From contig JAMLIN010000015.1 in NCBI GenBank assembly GCA_023954135.1, positions 1-64,000 of the forward strand: a DNA stretch of 64,000 nucleotides, in the 5' to 3' direction. Source of the stretch: Burkholderiaceae bacterium (GTDB lineage: Bacteria; Pseudomonadota; Gammaproteobacteria; Burkholderiales; Burkholderiaceae_E). Made by a program: the position numbers and the translations under genes. Within the stretch, counting starts at the first letter, position 1; each line of letters starts with the position of its first letter. The notes beneath the pieces are model-generated. The model ran no database searches. It was not told the origin of the DNA and saw only the letters and a list, made by a program, of their open reading frames with translations. This document shows positions 1 to 12,662 of this stretch, piece by piece.

Positions 1-27
1 TCCGATTCATTCGCAGGTTCTGACTGG

Positions 28-246
28 ATGCCGCGCCAGGTGAGCACCACGGTCAACTGCCCGATCTGCCGGCGGCCGACCTTGTATGGCCCCGAGAACG
101 AATGGCGGCCCTTCTGCTCGCAGCGCTGCAAGCTGATCGACCTCGGCGCCTGGGCGTCGGACGCCTACCGGATCGAGGCCAGCGGCCCAGCCGACGACGA
201 GGACGAAGGCGTCGGTGGCGAAGTGCGCCCCGAGGACGAACGCTAA
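28..246 (+). CDS. yacG: YacG, small zinc protein, DNA gyrase inhibitor family
   Basis: The product is 72 residues, normal for YacG. It has the family's four-cysteine zinc site near the N terminus, CPIC followed by FCSQRC, and an acidic tail. In Escherichia coli YacG binds GyrB and inhibits gyrase; that role is taken from the family. The gene stands convergent to mutT, the next gene on the minus strand. The reading frame stays open to the window edge, but the ATG at 28 gives the standard YacG start, so no extension is proposed. Confidence 0.9.
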   Translation: MPRQVSTTVNCPICRRPTLYGPENEWRPFCSQRCKLIDLGAWASDAYRIEASGPADDEDEGVGGEVRPEDER

Positions 247-321
247 GCGATTCCGCAAGAGGCCACGGTTCGGGGGCATTTGCGAGTGCAAGTGCTCACA
301 TAGAACATGACAGGGACGAAG

Positions 322-807
322 TCAGCGTCCACTTTTTCGATCGCCCGCAGCGCTTCCGTTGTTCCGGTCCATGGTGTCGACGGGCCCCGGCTTTCGCCCT
401 GGCAGGGCCAGCGTGGCGAGCATGGACAGGATCGGCTCGGTCGCCGGCAGCAGGGGTTTCCGGTCGATGGCATCGGGCCGGGTCCAGCCGAACGCCTGTC
501 CCTCGCGCGCGACCGGCTCGCCCGTCCAGTCGAATACCAGGCGAAAGTGCAAGCGGACGCGTGCATGCGGATAGGAATGCTCGCGCACGATCCATGGCTG
601 CGAGGAGCGCACCTCGATGCCGAGCTCCTCGTGCAGCTCGCGCGCCAGCGCAGCGGCCACCGATTCGCCCGCTTCGAGCTTGCCGCCGGGGAATTCCCAC
701 CAGCCGGCGTAAGGCTTGCCGGCCGGACGCTGGCCGAGCAGGACGCGGCCGTCGCGATCGAAGACCAGCCCGACGGCAACCTCCGTCAGCGGCCGCTCGT
801 CCTTCAA
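322..807 (-). CDS. mutT: NUDIX hydrolase, MutT-type 8-oxo-dGTP diphosphatase
   Basis: This 161-residue protein contains a complete Nudix box at about residues 40-62: GGKLEAGES, then RELHEELGI. The glutamates of REL-EEL bind the catalytic metal. MutT proteins hydrolyse 8-oxo-dGTP and so prevent A:T to C:G transversions. Its start overlaps the stop of the upstream DUF815 gene by four bases (ATGA), which suggests translational coupling. At 161 residues it is longer than E. coli MutT (129), with an extra C-terminal tail of about 30 residues. Confidence 0.88.
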   Translation of the reverse strand: MKDERPLTEVAVGLVFDRDGRVLLGQRPAGKPYAGWWEFPGGKLEAGESVAAALARELHEELGIEVRSSQPWIVREHSYPHARVRLHFRLVFDWTGEPVAREGQAFGWTRPDAIDRKPLLPATEPILSMLATLALPGRKPGPVDTMDRNNGSAAGDRKSGR

Positions 808-1745
808 GGGCGTTTCGCGCCGGACTTGCGGGCCCGCTTCAGCCGCTGCTGTCCCGACCAGTCACGGGCGAATTGCCATGCCACCCGCCCGGACCGCGAG
901 CCCCGCTCGAGGGCGAAGCGCAGCGCATCGCCGCGCGCCGCAGCGGTCTGCTTCGGCGTGCAGCCGAAGTGGCCGAGCCAGTGCTCGACCACCGCGAGAT
1001 AGTCGTCCTGGCGAAACGGATAGAACGCCACCCACAGTCCGAAGCGCTCCGAGAGCGAGATCTTCTCCTCGGTGGTCTCGCCTGGGTGGATCTCGCCGTC
1101 CTCCTGGTAGCGCGCCTGCAGGTTCTCGTGCATGTATTCCGGCATGAGGTGGCGCCGGTTCGACGTCGCATAGACGAGCACGTTGTCGGACTGCGCCGAT
1201 ATCGAGCCGTCGAGGATGGTCTTGAGCGCCTTGTAGCCCGGCTCGCCTTCCTCGAAGGAGAGGTCGTCGCAGAAGACCACGAAGCGCTCCGGCCGGTCGG
1301 CGACGAGCGCGACGATGTCGGGCAGGTCGACGAGATCGTCCTTGTCGACTTCGATCAGCCGCAGCCCCCTCGAGTGGTACTCGTTCAGGCAGGCCTTGAT
1401 GAGAGAGGACTTGCCGGTCCCGCGCGAGCCGGTCAGCAGGACGTTGTTGGCGGGCAGGCTGTCGACGAACTGGCGGGTGTTGCGCTCGACCAGGAATTTC
1501 TGTTCATCGATGTTGTGAAGATCGCCAAGCCCGATCGATGCGAGCGAGCGTACCGGCTCCAGCGCCCCGACCGAACCGAAGACCTGCCGGCGGCGACGCC
1601 AGCGAAACGCAACCGCGCTGTCCCATTCGGGCGCGCCGGGTGGCGTCGGCAGCAGGGCCTCGACCCGCTCGATGAGCGACTGGGCCCGGACGAGCAGCTC
1701 GGCAAGGTTGGCCTCAGGAGCGGTAGTCGGCATTGATCGAGACAT
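804..1745 (-). CDS. DUF815 family AAA+ ATP-binding protein
   Basis: This 313-residue P-loop ATPase has a Walker A motif GSRGTGKSS at about residues 105-113 and a Walker B-like stretch [10 protein letters not shown]. The arrangement matches DUF815, a family of AAA+ proteins of unknown cellular role that sits in this same place (argJ - DUF815 - mutT) in many betaproteobacteria. Its start lies inside the last 32 bases of argJ; the ATG four codons in (1733) is an alternative. The family assignment is secure, but the function is not known. Confidence 0.85.
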   Translation of the reverse strand: MSRSMPTTAPEANLAELLVRAQSLIERVEALLPTPPGAPEWDSAVAFRWRRRRQVFGSVGALEPVRSLASIGLGDLHNIDEQKFLVERNTRQFVDSLPANNVLLTGSRGTGKSSLIKACLNEYHSRGLRLIEVDKDDLVDLPDIVALVADRPERFVVFCDDLSFEEGEPGYKALKTILDGSISAQSDNVLVYATSNRRHLMPEYMHENLQARYQEDGEIHPGETTEEKISLSERFGLWVAFYPFRQDDYLAVVEHWLGHFGCTPKQTAAARGDALRFALERGSRSGRVAWQFARDWSGQQRLKRARKSGAKRP

Positions 1746-2943
1746 AGTCGTGAGAGAGGTCGCAGGTCCAGACGGTCGTGGCGGAGCTCCCTCGACCCAG
1801 GGCGACCCGGATCGTGATCTCCGCCTGCTTCATGACCCGCTGGCCGTCGGCCTCCCGATAATCGGGATGGACCCCGCCGGCGGTCGCGACATGCACGTCG
1901 TCGAGCCAGACATCGACGCGGTCCACATCGAGATCCTCGATACCGGCATAACCGATCGCGCACAGCAGTCGCCCGAGGTTGGGGTCCGAGGCGAAGAAAG
2001 CGGTCTTGACCAGCGGAGAGTGCGCGATCGCGTAGGCGACCGCCTCGGCCTCGTCCGCGTTGCCGGCGCCCTCGACGGCGACGGTGATGAACTTGGTCGC
2101 GCCCTCGCCGTCGCGCACGATCGCCTGGGCGAGCGTGACCGCAACCTCGATGACGGCCTCGCGAAGCTGCCGCGCACCGGGGCTCGACTCGTCGGTGAGC
2201 GCCAGCTCACCCGCGCCGCTCGCCGCCAGCACGAGGCTGTCGTTGGTCGAGGTGTCCCCGTCGACGGTTATCCGGTTGAAGCTGGCGTCGGCCGCCTCGC
2301 GCACCCACTTCGTCAACAGCGCCGGCGCGATGGCCGCATCGGTCGCGATGAAGGCGAGCATCGTCGCCATGTTCGGCCGGATCATGCCGGCGCCCTTCGC
2401 CATGCCGGTCACCGCGAAACTTCCCGCCTCGGTCCGGCCGCTGCGCGACACCGCCTTCGGCACGGTATCGGTCGTCATGATGGCGGCAGCCGCCTGCGCC
2501 CAGTTGCCGGACGCGAGATCGGCGATCGCCGGCGCCAGCGCCCCCTCGAGGCGATCCATCGGCAGCGGCTCGAGGATCACCCCGGTCGAGAACGGCAAGA
2601 CTTCATCGACAGCGACATCGAGCAGGCCGGCAAGCTGCTCGCAGGTACGCCGCGCATCGGCCAGCCCCCGCGCGCCGGTGCCTGCGTTCGCATTGCCGGT
2701 ATTCACCACGAGGGCCCGCAGGCGCCCGCCGGTGGCGGCGAGATGCTCGCGGCAGACCCGCACCGGGGCGGCGCAGAACCGGTTGCGGGTGAACACGCCC
2801 GCCGCCCGGGTGCCCGGCGCGAAGCGCATCACCAGGGTATCGATGCGGCCGGCCTTGCGGATGCCGGCCCGGGCAACGCCGAGTTCGACACCCGCGATCG
2901 GTGCGAGCGCCGACGCCTCGGGCGCGAGAAGATTCACCGGCAT
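1714..2943 (-). CDS. argJ: Bifunctional glutamate N-acetyltransferase / amino-acid acetyltransferase ArgJ
   Basis: The 409-residue protein has the ArgJ autoproteolysis site in [16 protein letters not shown]: cleavage before the Thr of AT-ML gives alpha and beta chains, and that Thr becomes the nucleophile. ArgJ moves acetyl from N-acetylornithine to glutamate in the cyclic arginine pathway. The ATG at 2943 is chosen because it follows GGAGAA by four bases and gives the normal family length; the frame stays open upstream into secA. secA ends at 2975, just upstream. Confidence 0.95.
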   Translation of the reverse strand: MPVNLLAPEASALAPIAGVELGVARAGIRKAGRIDTLVMRFAPGTRAAGVFTRNRFCAAPVRVCREHLAATGGRLRALVVNTGNANAGTGARGLADARRTCEQLAGLLDVAVDEVLPFSTGVILEPLPMDRLEGALAPAIADLASGNWAQAAAAIMTTDTVPKAVSRSGRTEAGSFAVTGMAKGAGMIRPNMATMLAFIATDAAIAPALLTKWVREAADASFNRITVDGDTSTNDSLVLAASGAGELALTDESSPGARQLREAVIEVAVTLAQAIVRDGEGATKFITVAVEGAGNADEAEAVAYAIAHSPLVKTAFFASDPNLGRLLCAIGYAGIEDLDVDRVDVWLDDVHVATAGGVHPDYREADGQRVMKQAEITIRVALGRGSSATTVWTCDLSHDYVSINADYRS

Positions 2944-2974
2944 CGAGTTCTCCGTCGGAGCCAGAACCTCTTGT

Positions 2975-5758
<2,784 letters not shown>

Positions 5759-5908
5759 GCGGTCCGAATGGGCTGCGGCCGGCGCGTTGCCGTCCGTTTC
5801 CCGGCAGGGAAAATCGGAGAAGTTTAGCACGCGGCACCGACCGGATCGCCGGCGCACGCCGCTCCCGCCCGCCCTGAACCGCGCCGACCAGGGGCCTCGG
5901 GCGCGCCT

Positions 5909-7003
5909 TCAGCGCGCGGCTGCTACCGCCTCGCGAGCGCGCTCGAACGCGAGCGGATTGCCGAGGAACTTCATGGGGTCGTGGGGCACCCCGTCGATCC
6001 GCACCTCGAAATGGAGATGAGGTCCGGTCGAGCGACCGGTAGAGCCGACCTCGGCGATCTTGTCGCCCTGGTGGACGATGTCGCCCGCCTTCACGAAAAG
6101 CTTGCGGGCATGGGCGTAGCGGGTCATCAGACCATCGCCGTGGTCGATGTCGACCTGGTTGCCGTAGGCCGGATGCCGACCGGCAAAGGCAACCACCCCG
6201 GGGCCGGCCGCGAGGATCGGCGTACCGCTGGGCGCCGCGAAGTCGAGCCCCTCGTGGCGCGAACGGTTGCCGGTCAGCGGGTCGGTCCGACGCCCGAACC
6301 GCGAGGCGGTGTAGCCGGCGGTCAAGGGTCGGGCCGTCGGCACGAGGCGCGAAGCCGCCCGCTGGAACAGGAACTCGGATTCGATCAGGTTGAGCTGGTC
6401 GGTGCGCTGCTCGAGAGTCGTGGCAACCTCGGTGATCGCCTGGGCGAGCTCTTCCGCGGTCAACACCCCCTGGTCGGGCAGAAGGGGGCCGCCCTGGCCG
6501 GGGTTCGCCTTGCCCGCGGCGGCTTCGGCGGCGACGGGGGCGGCGGCGGTCGCCTGCATCTCGACGCCGGCCATGGTCGCGACCCGTTCGCCGAGGGCGT
6601 CGAGCCGGGCCAGCCGCGCCTGCACATGGCCGAGCTTCTCGGCGAGTACATCGAGATTGCGCCGCAGGTAGGCCGATCGCCGATCGACTTCCGAATCCGG
6701 ATCCGCCTGCGCGGCCTGCACCGGCTCCGGCTCGTCAACACCGACTCCGACCCGCATGTAGGCGGCATCGGTATCGATGAGCGCGCCATCAGAGTCGCCG
6801 GCGTCGATCACGCCAATAGGGGAAAAGGACGATAGTAACTGCTTGCTCACGTACTTCTCGGTGATGAAGTAAGTGAGTACGGACGAGCCGGCGACGAGCG
6901 CGAGCGCCAGAACTCCGGCCCCGGCGAACACTGCCCAGCGACTGACCGAAATGGTCTTCGCGCAGCGCAGCTTCGGATGCAAGAATATGAACTGCAAAGT
7001 CAT
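5909..7003 (-). CDS. Membrane-anchored M23/LytM-type peptidase
   Basis: This 364-residue protein has a single N-terminal membrane segment (about residues 19-41), a periplasmic region that looks coiled-coil, and a C-terminal M23 domain. The domain has the zinc-site motifs HEGLDFAAPSG and, near the end, TGPHLHFEV, with GDGLMTRYAH between them. LytM-domain proteins either cut peptidoglycan cross-links or, if degenerate, activate amidases; here the H-x(3)-D and H-x-H ligands are present, so activity is plausible. The gene commonly sits between dciA and secA in betaproteobacteria. The start at 7003 (MTLQFIFLHPK) places the membrane segment correctly. Confidence 0.9.
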   Translation of the reverse strand: MTLQFIFLHPKLRCAKTISVSRWAVFAGAGVLALALVAGSSVLTYFITEKYVSKQLLSSFSPIGVIDAGDSDGALIDTDAAYMRVGVGVDEPEPVQAAQADPDSEVDRRSAYLRRNLDVLAEKLGHVQARLARLDALGERVATMAGVEMQATAAAPVAAEAAAGKANPGQGGPLLPDQGVLTAEELAQAITEVATTLEQRTDQLNLIESEFLFQRAASRLVPTARPLTAGYTASRFGRRTDPLTGNRSRHEGLDFAAPSGTPILAAGPGVVAFAGRHPAYGNQVDIDHGDGLMTRYAHARKLFVKAGDIVHQGDKIAEVGSTGRSTGPHLHFEVRIDGVPHDPMKFLGNPLAFERAREAVAAAR

Positions 7004-7045
7004 TCGCCCACGAAAGTGGCGCCCGGATTCCGACTGGACCACTTG

Positions 7046-7477
7046 ATGCCGCTGCCGATCCAGCTGTCCGCCAGGGACTGGCTCGACCAATCGCCCGACT
7101 ACCGCCTGGCGATGCAACACGTGGACACGCTTCTCGGAATCCAGTCGACGCTCGCCCGGATTCGCCCCGAACTGCGACTCGTCGTCGTCTCGCTCAAGGA
7201 GGGCCTTCTGACGCTCCAGACGCCGAATGCCGCATCTGCCGCTCGCTGCCGGCAGTCCGAGCCTTCGATCCGCTCGGCCTTGCTGCAAGAATGGCCCGAG
7301 GTTAAAACAATCCGCTTCACGCCGCAACGGACCGCCGGTCGCCCGAAACGACCGTTCGTTCCGAAGCGGCGCATTCCGCCCGATGCGCTCGGCCGGCTCG
7401 ATGCGCTGGGCGCCAGCCTCGAGGACTCCCCGTTGCGCGACGCGCTTCGCCGCCTGGTGGCCCGCCAGCGCGGCTAG
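7046..7477 (+). CDS. dciA: DciA-like (DUF721) protein
   Basis: The 143-residue product resembles the DUF721/DciA family, which loads the replicative helicase in bacteria that lack DnaC. The core lies in the first 90 residues, from LSARDWLDQSP to the FTPQR region, and is followed by a basic Pro/Arg stretch. It is transcribed divergently from the M23 peptidase, a conserved pairing. The ATG at 7046 is preferred to the one at 6977, which would start inside the peptidase gene. Its stop overlaps the convergent small membrane gene by four bases. Confidence 0.75.
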   Translation: MPLPIQLSARDWLDQSPDYRLAMQHVDTLLGIQSTLARIRPELRLVVVSLKEGLLTLQTPNAASAARCRQSEPSIRSALLQEWPEVKTIRFTPQRTAGRPKRPFVPKRRIPPDALGRLDALGASLEDSPLRDALRRLVARQRG

Positions 7478-7659
7478 CCGCTGACCAGGCGCTCGATCGC
7501 CAGCCCGATGAAGAACACCAGGGCGATCACGGCGGTGACGCCGAACCCGACCAGCGCCCGACGCAGGTCGGAGCGGCGGCGGCGGAACACGAACAACAGC
7601 GCGTACAGGCCCGCATAGCCGAACCCGATCGCGAGGACGATGCGAAGCACCGCGATCAT
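7474..7659 (-). CDS. Small two-helix membrane protein
   Basis: This 61-residue protein has two hydrophobic helices, residues 3-24 and 38-56, separated by the basic loop FRRRRSDLRRA. That loop is predicted to face the cytoplasm. It lies directly downstream of lpxC and ends convergent with dciA. I do not recognise a function. Small proteins at this spot are common in related genomes, so I treat it as a real gene. Confidence 0.65.
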   Translation of the reverse strand: MIAVLRIVLAIGFGYAGLYALLFVFRRRRSDLRRALVGFGVTAVIALVFFIGLAIERLVSG

Positions 7660-7687
7660 CGGGCGATTCTCGCGGGCACGGAGGCTC

Positions 7688-8620
7688 TCAACTGGCCACG
7701 CCCCAGTCGAGCGCGAACATCCGGGGCGCCTCGCGACGCTCCCCGAAGGTGATGATCTCGGCGGCGCCGCGCGTGGCGAGCAGCGCCCGCAGCAGCATGT
7801 TGTTCAGGGCATGGCCGGACTTGTGCGCCGTGTACGCCGCCAGCAGCGGATAGCCGACGAGATAGAGATCGCCGATCGCATCGAGGATCTTGTGCTTGAC
7901 GAACTCGTCCCCCGAACGCAGGCCGTCGTCGTTCAGTACGCGGTACTCGTCGACCACGATCGCGTTGTCGAAGCTGCCCCCCTGGGCGAGGCCGTGCGAG
8001 CGCAGCGTCTCGACATCCTGCATGAAGCCGAAGGTACGCGCCCGCGACACATCGCGAACGAAGGATGTCGTGGCGAAATCGACCTCCACCTGCTGGGTGG
8101 TCGCGTCGATGGCCGGATGCCGGAAATCGATCGAGAACGACAGCTTGAAGCCGAAATGCGGTTCGAGGCGGGCGAACTTGTCGCCCTCCCGGACCTCGAC
8201 CGGCTCGAGCACCTGCAGGAAGCGCTTGGGCGCGTTCTGCTCGACCACCCCGACCGACTGGATCAGGAACACGAAGGAGCCGGCCGAACCGTCGAGAATC
8301 GGTATCTCGGGCGCGGTGACGTCGACGTACAGATTGTCGATCCCGAGGCCGGCCACGGCGGCCATCAGGTGCTCCACGGTGGCGACGCGCACCTGCGCGA
8401 GCTCGCCATCGTCGGCGGCGGTGAGGGTCGAGGCCATGCGGGTATCGGTGACCCGCTCGGGCCGGGCGGGAATCTCGACCGGCGGGTCGAGATCGACCCG
8501 CCGGAAGACGATGCCGGTCCCGGCGGCCGCCGGGCGTAGCGTCAGCTCCACCCGCTGGCCCGAGTGGAGCCCGACGCCGGTGGCGCTCACCAGCGCCTTG
8601 ATGGTTCGCTGTCGCAGCAT
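7688..8620 (-). CDS. lpxC: UDP-3-O-acyl-N-acetylglucosamine deacetylase LpxC
   Basis: The 310-residue protein catalyses the committed step of lipid A synthesis, zinc-dependent removal of acetate from UDP-3-O-acyl-GlcNAc. The zinc ligands can be placed by alignment with E. coli LpxC: His84 in EHLMAA, His243 and Asp247 in [10 protein letters not shown]. His270 in SGHALNN is the likely catalytic base. The start [11 protein letters not shown] is the conserved one. The gene follows the peroxiredoxin gene by 19 bases and is probably cotranscribed with it. Confidence 0.97.
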   Translation of the reverse strand: MLRQRTIKALVSATGVGLHSGQRVELTLRPAAAGTGIVFRRVDLDPPVEIPARPERVTDTRMASTLTAADDGELAQVRVATVEHLMAAVAGLGIDNLYVDVTAPEIPILDGSAGSFVFLIQSVGVVEQNAPKRFLQVLEPVEVREGDKFARLEPHFGFKLSFSIDFRHPAIDATTQQVEVDFATTSFVRDVSRARTFGFMQDVETLRSHGLAQGGSFDNAIVVDEYRVLNDDGLRSGDEFVKHKILDAIGDLYLVGYPLLAAYTAHKSGHALNNMLLRALLATRGAAEIITFGERREAPRMFALDWGVAS

Positions 8621-8639
8621 CGCGATTGCCGGCGCCGGA

Positions 8640-9146
8640 TCAGCCGAGTTGCGCCAGCATCGACCTGGCGTCGGAAACCTCGAACTTGCCCGGCGCCTCG
8701 ACCGACAGGCTCTTGACGACACCATCGTCGACGAGCATCGAATAGCGGTTCGAACGCACACCCAGGCCGCGGGCGGTCAGATCCAGCTCGAGGCCGAGCT
8801 TGCGGGTGAGCTCGCCCGAGCCGTCGGCCATCATCCGGACCTTGCCCCCGGCGCCCTGCTCGCGCCCCCAGGCGCCCATGACGAAAGCGTCGTTGACCGA
8901 GATGCACCAGATCTCGTCGACGCCTTTGGCGCGCAGCGCATCGGCTTCACGGACATAACCGGGAACATGCTGGGCGGAGCAGGTCGGGGTGAAGGCACCG
9001 GGCAGACCGAAGATCGCGATCTTCCGGCCGCGGACCTGATCGGAGACCTTGAAGGCGTTCGGGCCGACAGTGCAGCCCTCGCGCTCGGTCTCGACGAATT
9101 CGTAGAGGGTGGCGTCAGGCAGGGTATCGCCGGGCTTGATCGTCAT
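8640..9146 (-). CDS. Peroxiredoxin, Prx5-like
   Basis: This 168-residue thioredoxin-fold peroxidase has the peroxidatic cysteine in the Prx5-type motif [12 protein letters not shown] (about residue 50). The family reduces H2O2 and alkyl hydroperoxides with thiol or glutaredoxin donors. A second cysteine in IWCISV may or may not act in resolution. The start at 9146 has a good Shine-Dalgarno AGGAG seven bases upstream. Peroxiredoxin between ftsZ and lpxC is a usual betaproteobacterial order. Confidence 0.9.
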   Translation of the reverse strand: MTIKPGDTLPDATLYEFVETEREGCTVGPNAFKVSDQVRGRKIAIFGLPGAFTPTCSAQHVPGYVREADALRAKGVDEIWCISVNDAFVMGAWGREQGAGGKVRMMADGSGELTRKLGLELDLTARGLGVRSNRYSMLVDDGVVKSLSVEAPGKFEVSDARSMLAQLG

Positions 9147-9257
9147 GGGAGAACTCCTGTGCTTGGGGGGTCCGGAAGGACCCTGGTGTCGATGCCGACT
9201 GCCATTGATTCTAGGCCGGCCACGAAAACCCGCGGCCATGAATGGAAACGGGTCCGC

Positions 9258-9371
9258 CCGCCGGGGCGCGAAGGTCGCAGTTCCGCGCCCCGGCGGAAAA
9301 ACGGGTTCGGATTCGAGTGCAGGACAAGGCGGGGCGCCGCAGACAGTACGGTTGTACGGCAAGGCGCCCCA
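9258..9371 (-). terminator. Two strong hairpins between ftsZ and the peroxiredoxin gene
   Basis: Positions 9258-9270 and 9284-9296 are 13-base perfect inverted arms (CCGCCGGGGCGCG) around a 13-base loop. A second hairpin has 8-base arms GGGGCGCC/GGCGCCCC near 9334-9371. They lie just after the ftsZ stop on the minus strand, so they could end or attenuate the dcw transcript. Neither is followed by a clear U-run on the minus strand, so they are not textbook intrinsic terminators. RNA protection of the 3' end is an alternative. Confidence 0.4.
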
Positions 9372-9400
9372 ACGCGGTCATGCGCTCGAAGACGGGCTCG

Positions 9401-10558
9401 TCAATCGGCCTGCTTGCGCAGGAAGGCGGGTATGTCAAACCGCTCGACACCGCTGTCCTCGAGCGCCCGGACATGGTCGGCCGCGTTGCCGCGGGGGCTG
9501 CGCCAGACGGCCGGTTGCTCGTACTGGTCGTAGTTGCCTGCATGGCCGACGGCGCTGCGCGCGTCGTCGGTGCCGGTGCGCTGGACCAGGACGGGCTTGA
9601 TCGCCGGCCGCGGGCCGATGCCGGTGGCCACCACCGTGACGCGCAGGGCATCGTCCATGTCCTCGTCGAACACCGTGCCATGGATGATCGTCGCGTCGTC
9701 GGCGCAGAAGGCCTTGATCGTGTTGATCACCTCGTTGGTCTCGCGCAGCTTGAGGCTGCGGCTGGCCGTGATGTTCACGATGACGCCGCGGGCGCCATTG
9801 AGGTCCACGCCGTCGAGCAGCGGCGAGGCGACGGCCTGCTCGGCGGCGAGCCGGGCGCGATCGAGGCCGGAGGCTTCGCCGATGCCCATCATGGCCTTGC
9901 CCTTGTCGCCCATCACCGTCTTGACGTCGGCGAAGTCGACGTTGACCAGGCCGGGCACGTTGATGATCTCGGCGATCCCGGCAACGGCATTGTTCAGCAC
10001 GTCGTCAGCGCGCCGGAACGCATCCTCGAGGCTGGCGTCCTCGTCCATCACGTCGAACAGCTTCTGGTTGAGCACGACGATCAGCGAATCGACCTTGCCG
10101 ACCAGCTGCTCGATGCCGTCCTCCGCGACCTTGGTCTTCTTGGCGCCCTCGAACTCGAAGGGCTTGGTGACCACGCCGACGGTCAGCACCCCGAGCTCCT
10201 GCGCCACCTCGGCGACCACCGGCGAGGCGCCGGTCCCGGTGCCCTTGCCCATGCCGGCGGTCAGGAACACCATGTGCGCACCCTCGAGCGCGGCACGGAT
10301 CTCGTCGCGCATCGCCTCGGCGGCGGCGCGACCGGCTTCAGGACGGGCGCCCGCGCCGAGCCCCTGGTCGCCGAGCTGGATGATGTTGCTCGCCTGCGAG
10401 CGTCGCAGCGCCTGCTTGTCGGTGTTGATGGCGACGAACTCGACGCCCTGCACTCCCTTGTTGATCATGTGGTTGACGGCATTGCCGCCGGCACCACCGA
10501 CGCCGATCACCTTGATGATGGCACCTTCGATTTCGTTCTCGATCATTTCGAATTGCAT
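9401..10558 (-). CDS. ftsZ: Cell division GTPase FtsZ, with an altered tubulin signature
   Basis: The 385-residue tubulin homologue polymerises into the Z-ring. It has the N-terminal GTP-binding loop GVGGAGGNAVNHM, the T7/synergy loop region NVDFADVKTVM and the C-terminal tail ERFDIPAFLRKQ that binds FtsA and ZipA-like partners. The signature normally written GGGTGTG reads G-K-G-T-G-T-G here (Lys105), encoded by GGC AAG GGC. That is unusual for such a conserved loop. It is the last gene of the dcw run, 44 bases after ftsA. Confidence 0.97.
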   Translation of the reverse strand: MQFEMIENEIEGAIIKVIGVGGAGGNAVNHMINKGVQGVEFVAINTDKQALRRSQASNIIQLGDQGLGAGARPEAGRAAAEAMRDEIRAALEGAHMVFLTAGMGKGTGTGASPVVAEVAQELGVLTVGVVTKPFEFEGAKKTKVAEDGIEQLVGKVDSLIVVLNQKLFDVMDEDASLEDAFRRADDVLNNAVAGIAEIINVPGLVNVDFADVKTVMGDKGKAMMGIGEASGLDRARLAAEQAVASPLLDGVDLNGARGVIVNITASRSLKLRETNEVINTIKAFCADDATIIHGTVFDEDMDDALRVTVVATGIGPRPAIKPVLVQRTGTDDARSAVGHAGNYDQYEQPAVWRSPRGNAADHVRALEDSGVERFDIPAFLRKQAD

Positions 10559-10602
10559 GTCTGCGACCTCCTAGCGGTTTTTCGCTGAACCCGTTTGACT
10601 GA

Positions 10603-11835
10603 CTAGAAATTGCCCAGGAACCAGTCCTTCATCCGACGAAGCGTCTCGGTGAAGGACCCCGACTGCTCTGCGACCTTGCGGCCTCGCAAGTGTTGAATCC
10701 TCGCTTCTTCGAGCAAACCGACGGCCGTCGCGTAGCGGGGCGAGCGCACGACGTCCGACAGGCCGCCGGCATACGCCGGCAACCCGATTCGTACCGGCTT
10801 GAGGAAGATGTCCTCGGCCAGCTCAACCATTCCCGGCAGCAGGCTGGTGCCGCCCGTGAGGACCACGCCCGAGGACAGCAGCTCCTCGTAGCCCGATTCG
10901 CGAAGCACCTGCTGGACCAGGGCGAAGAGTTCCTCGACGCGCGGCTCGACCACCGCCGCCAGCGCCTGCCGCGACAGCGTCCGAGGACCCCGGTCGCCCA
11001 GACCGGGCACCTCGATCCGCTCGCTCGGCTCGGCCAGCACCTGCTTCGCGATGCCGTGGCGAAGCTTGATCTCCTCGGCCTCCGGCGTCGGCGTGCGCAG
11101 TGCCATCGCGATGTCGCTGGTGATCTGGTCGCCGGCGATGGGGATCACGGCGGTATGGCGGATCGCGCCACCGGTGAAGACGGCGATGTCGGTCGTGCCG
11201 CCGCCGATGTCGACCAGCGCCACCCCGAGCTCCTTCTCGTCCTCGGTAAGGATCGCGTTGCTCGATGCGAGCGGCTGCAGGATGAGGTCGTGGACCTCCA
11301 GCCCGCAGCGGCGCACGCACTTGACGATGTTCTGCGCAGCCGATACCGCGCCGGTGACGATGTGCACCCGCACCTCGAGCCGCACACCGCTCATCCCGAT
11401 CGGCTCGCGGATGTCCTCCTGGCCGTCGATGATGAATTCCTGCGCCAGCACATGGAGGATCTGCTGGTCGGTCGGGATGTTGACCGCCTTGGCGGTCTCG
11501 ATGACGCGCACCATGTCGGCCTCGCCGACTTCCTTGTCCTTGATGGCGACCATTCCGCTCGAGTTGAAGCTGCGGATGTGACTGCCCGCGATCCCGGTGT
11601 AGACCGAACGGATCTTGCAGTCGGCCATCAGCTCGGCTTCCTCGAGCGCGCGCTGGATCGAGTTGACGGTCGCCTCGATGTTGACCACCACCCCTTTCTT
11701 GAGGCCGCGCGACTCGTGCTGGCCCAGGCCAACGATCTCGTAGCTGCCGTCGGCGCGCATCTCCGCGACGATCGTGACGATCTTGGACGTGCCGATGTCG
11801 AGCCCGACGATGAGGTCTTTGCTGTCTCTGGTCAT
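10603..11835 (-). CDS. ftsA: Cell division protein FtsA
   Basis: This 410-residue actin-like ATPase tethers FtsZ to the membrane. Visible motifs are the phosphate-1 loop VGLDIGTSKI, the phosphate-2 loop VDIGGGTTDI, the adenosine motif VVLTGGTSLLPG, and a C-terminal amphipathic helix ending MKDWFLGNF that should bind the membrane. The start at 11835 overlaps the ftsQ stop by four bases. The much longer open frame upstream is only the ftsQ antiphase. Confidence 0.97.
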   Translation of the reverse strand: MTRDSKDLIVGLDIGTSKIVTIVAEMRADGSYEIVGLGQHESRGLKKGVVVNIEATVNSIQRALEEAELMADCKIRSVYTGIAGSHIRSFNSSGMVAIKDKEVGEADMVRVIETAKAVNIPTDQQILHVLAQEFIIDGQEDIREPIGMSGVRLEVRVHIVTGAVSAAQNIVKCVRRCGLEVHDLILQPLASSNAILTEDEKELGVALVDIGGGTTDIAVFTGGAIRHTAVIPIAGDQITSDIAMALRTPTPEAEEIKLRHGIAKQVLAEPSERIEVPGLGDRGPRTLSRQALAAVVEPRVEELFALVQQVLRESGYEELLSSGVVLTGGTSLLPGMVELAEDIFLKPVRIGLPAYAGGLSDVVRSPRYATAVGLLEEARIQHLRGRKVAEQSGSFTETLRRMKDWFLGNF

Positions 11836-12662
11836 TCTCTGCTCTTCGGGGAGCCCGGCCTGGCGCGCGCGCCGGTGTCCGCCGTGGAAGGGGTCGACTG
11901 CTCCTCGCCGTCGCTGGTTTCGATCTGGGCGAGCGCGCGGATCGCGAACCCGTTCTGGTAGCGCATGTCGACCACGCCGGCGCGATGGCCGAGCCTTTCG
12001 GTGGTCGTCGGATAGGCGTCGACCCAGCGCGCAATGCGCGAATCGATGGATTTCGAGCGCTCGCGTCCGAGCAGCAGCACGGTGCCGTCGTCGAGCTGCA
12101 TCCGCCAGGCGCGGCGCGCCGACATCGACACGGAGACCGGCACCCGGGCGAGCGGCTCGACCAGCCGGCTGGCGGCGAGGAAGCGCTCGACGACCTCGGC
12201 CTCCGAACCCGGCGGGCCCGACAGCTGCGGCAGGGGCCCGTCCTCCTCGGCTTCGTCCAGGTTCGCGGCGAAGAGCTCGCGGTAGGTGTTCACCAGTCGG
12301 CCGTCGTGCCACAACGCCAGCGGACGATGCTCCTCGATGCGGACCTCGAGCCGATCGGGCCAGACCCGGCGCACGCTCGCATGCCGCACCCAGGACACCG
12401 TCTGGACCCGCTCGCGGACGGCCTCGAGCTCGGTCGAGAAGAAACTGCCCTTCACGGCGGCGCGCAGGGCCTGCTCGAGCGGCCCCTCGGCCACGTATCG
12501 CAGCGGCCGCTCGTCGATCGGCTCGACGATGACCGTGCGCAGGTCGAACACGGGCCGGCCCATCGCCCAGATCGCCGCCGCGCTGACGAGGCACACCAGG
12601 GCGACGGCACCCAGTCCCGCCGAGATGCGGCCGAGCGCGCGGGCATCGCGCCACGGATTCAT
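11832..12662 (-). CDS. ftsQ: Cell division protein FtsQ
   Basis: This 276-residue bitopic protein has an N-terminal membrane helix (about residues 14-35). The POTRA domain follows (FDLRTVIVE ... [20 protein letters not shown]), then the FtsQ beta domain. FtsQ with FtsB and FtsL links early and late divisome proteins. It overlaps ddl and ftsA by four bases each. A low-complexity tail ([15 protein letters not shown]) extends past the conserved domain. Confidence 0.93.
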   Translation of the reverse strand: MNPWRDARALGRISAGLGAVALVCLVSAAAIWAMGRPVFDLRTVIVEPIDERPLRYVAEGPLEQALRAAVKGSFFSTELEAVRERVQTVSWVRHASVRRVWPDRLEVRIEEHRPLALWHDGRLVNTYRELFAANLDEAEEDGPLPQLSGPPGSEAEVVERFLAASRLVEPLARVPVSVSMSARRAWRMQLDDGTVLLLGRERSKSIDSRIARWVDAYPTTTERLGHRAGVVDMRYQNGFAIRALAQIETSDGEEQSTPSTADTGARARPGSPKSRE

